Shown here in pieces: positions 49,101 through 55,100 of a DNA stretch of 64,000 nt. Where the stretch lies: assembly GCA_963978545.1 (NCBI GenBank), contig OZ021725.1:12167197-12231196 (forward strand), given 5' to 3'. The DNA is from Linyphia triangularis (Eukaryota > Arthropoda > Arachnida > Araneae > Linyphiidae). The notes beneath the pieces are model-generated. The model saw nothing but the letters and a program-made list of their open reading frames with translations, was not told the origin of the DNA and made no database searches. The translations under genes and the position numbers were made by a program. Position 1 is the stretch's first letter, and every line of letters starts with the position of its first letter.

Positions 49101-52100
49101 TTATTAGCAACGTCTACCGTCAAAGACACTTCCTGTATTCAGAGCTATGGCCCAATTTAGATTTTTGTCGAAACAGCCATGATGTTGGTGTGGATTAGAG
49201 GTTGGAAATATCGATGAAAATGAATATCGATAGTATATCGTTGCATAGAAAAAATATCGATAAAATATCGATTTGTCGATACGTGATTTTTTTTTGTTAT
49301 TTGATTTTCAATTTTGCCAAAACCGAAGTTTTTCGGGGCAAATTTCTATTTTCCATGCATTCATGCCAAAATTCTTTGAATAAATAAATTATAAAATTTT
49401 TAATAAATAAATTATACTATCAATCGGAATAAATCAAATACATTTGGATGTCAATGAATAAATTCACATTTTTAAAGAAGAAATTTTGAAATGTAGTTTA
49501 CCGCATATTTTGCCGATAGAGATGTTTTTAATATTTAAAATTATATGCAAATTCCAGGCACATGTTGGCAACAGAAACGGAACTGTTTTAATGACTACTA
49601 AGAAATGATTTTATCTTTCCATTACATTTATGTTTTCTTTTTGGTTAGGGTGCCATTTTAACTGCCTCTGCGCCAAGTCCAAACTTTAGTTTTGAAGTTT
49701 TTGAAAAGGGAATAAAGAAAATCGAAAAAACACATGAAACTAAAAAACGATCATCAAAAAACTAAAAATGTTTGAAAATATCGATATATCGGTGACTCGT
49801 ATCGATATTTAAAAAAAAAGATAAAAATATCGTCGTATCGATATATCGCCGACCTCTAGTGTGGATGCGAACAGTAGATAGTATCTTCATGCATGACAAG
49901 AAACAGAAGAGTATAGAATCCACTTTATTGTGAATCCATTTGAGCCTGTTTTGAATTTTTAATCCATTTGTATTGGTTTCTCAAACAAGTTTTACGATAC
50001 GAGGCTACTTCGATATATCACCTACAGGAAGATTACGCTACGACTTGTACGTTTTGACGACTATGTGCGTCGAAATCGACAAATAGCCAATGGTGATTAT
50101 GTAGAAAGCCAATTGTGCATGGTATTGAAACAAAATGAAATCCAAAGTATGCAAATATATGTTTTACTTTCCTTTTTTTTAAGGCTAATGAACGGTAAAG
50201 TTGTAGCTTGTAAACCTGTACGTGTCTATAGCAGGGGTGCAATCAAAAAAATTCTCTGGAAGGAGTTTTTAAATCAAGCTTTAAGTTTGCTCCTGTAATT
50301 TCTCTATAAAAAACAACGTCTATGCAGAACTTAGTCATCCCATACTTGTCACATGTTATTAATATTTTTGCTGTTACTTAATCTGTCTTAACATATGCCC
50401 ATAAGTTTTTGTACAGTATTCGAGTTATGCGAAATACCCAAGATGGATTTCATTTTATCTACACCCCGCATTATCCAGTTAGAGTCTAGATTAATCTGAT
50501 TTTATTTTATTGGAGAAGCAGTAATACTTTTAGGCGAACGGATAAACGCCAATATCACATCAAGCTGATTTTATTAGATAGTTATAAAGCTTGAAATGCA
50601 AAAGCCATGTAGCACTGAACACTATTGGGAAAACGAAATCATCCATACTTGTAATTTTTTTTTTTTTAACTAAAAGTTTATATTTGACCAAAGTAGGCTA
50701 AAAATAATTTGTTATGAGGTTTACAAATCCTTTATTTATTTCAAAGTCCTTGGACCAAATAACTACTTTTCAACGATGCTGTAAGCTTACTCTGTATGAA
50801 TAAAGGTAAACTGCATTCTTTTGAAAATATTTACGATGACTATCTCTTCCTTGTGATAGGCACACCAATACCCGTCCGTCCCGACTTGCTAGTGGTCACC
50901 TTAAAGGCCTCACATATTCTGGGGGAAGCAAAAATTTTCCTCTTTGCCCTAAATGCCAAAAACAGGCATCACCTCAGCACATTTTGGACTGCCATGGACT
51001 GGACTGGGAGGAGATTTATAACTGTCCACAACTAGTGTCAGACTTCATTAATGTCAATGGCTTCACTGATATTGTCCGACTTCGTCAGACAAAAGGGAGA
51101 TTAGAAACAACAACAACGATGACTAAGTTTTTATTAATATTCTAAGGAAGGTGAGGGGTAGTTCCGACACGCTAAAAATCCTTCCCTGGTGGCGCGCTTG
51201 TCCTATAGCCATTAAAAGGGCAAATTTATTAGATAATTAAAAAAACAATCTTTTTATTTAAAATAAAAATCTTATTTTTTCAACACTCGTTAATACAATA
51301 TTCAAGAAAATAGTCTTGAGTTAGTCAGATTTTTATGTTACCAATTAACATATTTCATTTTAAACCGTTAAAAGACGGAGCCATGTACCTTTGGACCTCA
51401 ACAATAACTAAACTTTCCAAGGAATAGAAATCAGCATTTTTGTAATAAAAGACCAGAGTCATAGACTCGTAGGGACGACCAAACGGTATAGTGGTTAGCG
51501 TGCTATCTTCTAGACCGTGAGATTGCGGGTTCGAGTCCCGTGTAAGGCATGGATGTTTGTAAATGTATGTTGGTTTGTCAAATGACAAATGTTTCGGCGC
51601 AATTGCATCCCTCGTGTTGCTGACGGCGGCAGATAATCTGAAAACAACCAACTAACCTAGACTCCTAGGATACAAAACTGCTTTTTAACAAAGTTGCTCA
51701 GTTAAATACAAAAAGGCACAACCCTATCCAATAACTTAACACTAATTAGTAATGTCACAAAATATTTAGAGTCGGGGCAAACACAGAAACTCCAAATAAG
51801 TAGAAGATATAATTTACAAGCTTAAATAATCTAGAAACAAATGAGAAGCAACACTGAAATAAGCACTATTTATGGGTTAACGACTTGTTTACAGGAAAAA
51901 AAAAGCTTGTTATTCCAAGACAAATGGACATTTGTTTATATTCTGTTGATCTTGACATCAAATTAGATAATATGTAATGAAAAGCAGGGTTCCCACTCAA
52001 ATCACAGAATGAAAATCAATGACTTTTCAACGACTTTTAAGGACCTAATTAATAATTTTAAGGACCTTTGAAAATTTGTTTTCAGGCATCATGCCTATAC

Positions 52101-55100
52101 ATAAAATTTTAATAAAGTATATTCTGCTAAAAAAGTTACAAGTTGGTGGATGCGTAATACAAATATGTCGGAAAATTCTGATAATGGTGCAGATAAGAGG
52201 CGGTCACACGGGGATAGCAAGACCCAGTTGTATTTTTATAAATTTTGCAGTTGGCCAAACATCTGCAAAAATTAAGGACTTTTAAGGACATCTAAGCATT
52301 TTCAAGGCCTTGAAAACAAGTTCAAAAATATTAAGCACTTTTAATGACCGTGGGAACCCTGGAAAAGTGTTTGACTTTCTTCATTTTATTCCTCTTGCAA
52401 ATTCTACCAGAAGTTAGGATTCTTGCGTGTCTCGTTGAGGCTAGATTCCAAACCAAAATTTAACCGAAGAACCAGAAATGGCAGAAATGAGAGTATATTT
52501 GCAATTTGTTAAACCTAAATACTACAGTGGCGCGATGTCAGTTTAAAGGTCTCTATAAAATTAGAAGGTTAGTATTTATGCTCAACGACCTATGTTTATG
52601 CACAAGGACAGCTAATCAGGTCGGGACCTACAGTTTAACTCGGTATTCGAACCCGGCACCTTTGGTATGCAAGGCCTGAGCGATAACCTCACAATACATC
52701 AGGCGGGCATAAAACATAAAAGGATAACATTTTAAACAGGGATTGTTTTCATACATTTGAACCAACTTTTACACGATTAAAATTTAACCCTTTTCACTCG
52801 TATGTCCCCGTATGGGGGACATCACACATTTTACCATCGCGCTCGTATGTCCCCGTACAGGAGACATCGCATCTTGCCCTTGCGCCAGTAAATTTCAACA
52901 AACCCAACCATCGACAAACTCTCCTTATTGCTCCTTTCAAGTTGCACAGAGAAGTACTCGGACCGTCGTGAACCAACACTTCTCACGTTCTCTTTTGGCA
53001 CAAAAACCCTCTCAAATGTTTTTTCGATATATCTTGGTAATTTTACCATATTTTGATTTGATTTCTTGTGCCTTTTCAAGAGAAAACTCCAGGGAAACAT
53101 GTATTTCTCAAAAAGTTGTGCTGAAAAAAGTTAATTCTCCGTAATCACCAATACATTTTAATGTCCCCTCTGAGGGCACATCCGAGTGATATGCAAGATT
53201 ACGATGTCCCCTGAGAGGGGACAGCAAAATGCAAAGGGTTAATGCGGTGTAGTGTAATATACTCAAGTATTCTTAATAATTTCAATAAATTATTTTGACG
53301 CGTTGAAATATTATGTGGCCACATTCCCATCCTAGGTCGAGGGGTGTATTCAAGGGCTATATTTTTAAATTTTTGATTTAAGGATGGTAAACCTAGTTAA
53401 ATTGGAACACATTTCCATCAAAAAATTCTCTTTTTGATCTAACATAAAAAAAAATTCCGAGTTATTTGCTACATTTTTAAAGCATAATTACGAGTGCAAA
53501 AGATTAAATTTGGCGTGGCCTTAATGTCCTCTCGTTGGTGTTGTGGAGTCTGAGAGAGGGGTTTACACTAGCAGATTTCGATCTCTTATTCCTCTAGATG
53601 CTCAAAATTACGAGACAAAGTGCTTAACACTAGAAAGACGGGAGCTTAGTATATACCTATATTGCCTGAAAGCAGTCAAAATGACTGCATTGTGAAAAAA
53701 TAACTAATGCGCAAAGAAATTTGTTTAACAGTAATTTTTAATATATTTTATATCACTTACAGTCATATAACAAGTTATTAATAAGTATTAACAATAAAAA
53801 AATGTACGATTACAGTATGAGATCATACACTCAGTGATCCTCCTTCCCATCTGAATTACGTTACAGCGCGTTCAAAGGGAACAAAGCGCGTGGCCAGGCC
53901 TGGCATAAAGATTCGAATAACAAGTATGAATAACAATAACAATAACTTTAGTTATTGAACAACTGCAACTTATCAAGTATATGTCGAAATCGACAATTTA
54001 TCATGAACTTGTATGTTTTCATGTCATTCCAATCCAGAGCTGAACTGGTCTTTTCCAAGCAGTCAAAATGACTGCTTTTCGGCAATATAGGTATAACACA
54101 TATATATACCGGAAGTGAAGGGGGGGGGGCAACAACAATGATTAATTAGCCCATTTATATGTTGTAGAAAAAGTCACAAAATTATAAGAAGCCGTGTCAT
54201 TATTTAAACAATTATTTTTTTAATTGAAATTCAAAAGCAGTCAAAATGACTTGCTTAGGCAATCTAGTGTTAACACAGTCCTATACAAGTGGCAGAAATA
54301 GACAGCCGGAAGTTCCAAACTAAACCCGACTCTCTCGTAATGTCCCACTCCCCATAAATACAACTCTCCCCAAAGTTTTACAAAGGTCAACAAAGACAAT
54401 GGAAAAAGTAAGTTATTCTGCTTTTGATTAAACTTTGCACTTGAGGCCTCTTGCCCCGGAAAAACCAGCAACTCGAGAAGTTTCGTAGCATTGTCGGTTC
54501 TTTTCGTGGTTGCAGACCCGCTTTCAAAGAAACTAAACACAAATTGCCTTGCATCGAATTTCCGCATCAAACCTAGTGGTGAGCGAGAGTTGCCTTTCGA
54601 GTACAAAAGGTTAAACAACTTTAAGAGCTCGAAAAGGGGTTTAAACGATCCAAACGAGGGATATTCAAATGTCCCACTTCCAATGTAGTCACAACTGTCA
54701 ATTCGATTTTGATAAATCAATTTTCAGGTGTCAAAACGGGGTGAAACATGTGAAGTACATAAACGTCTCGATTGCTAAAATGCATAAAGTTTTTGTCATA
54801 ATACGAATCCGTACACAAAAAGATGACCTGAGGGTTAGGCACCCAAGTTCTCCAAGTGTTGCGTATCATTTTTAAAATTAAAAGATATGGAATATCACAT
54901 AACTGCCAACTACAATTAATACTGGTCACTGCATATTTCAAATAAGCCACCTATAACCATTACATTGGCAAATTTTTTTTTTTTTTTAAATGACGAAATT
55001 GGGGATATGTTTTACGATAAATATTACAAAATCCTTTCTTTTAAGGGAAACAGGAAAACCAATCGTTTGGTGGGGGAAGCTTAAGAAAAGAGAACTGTGT

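Noticed and set aside
54241..54720. 159-codon minus ORF
   Set aside because: It spans a Helentron-like fragment and a nested MITE; its composition follows the repeats and no domain is visible.
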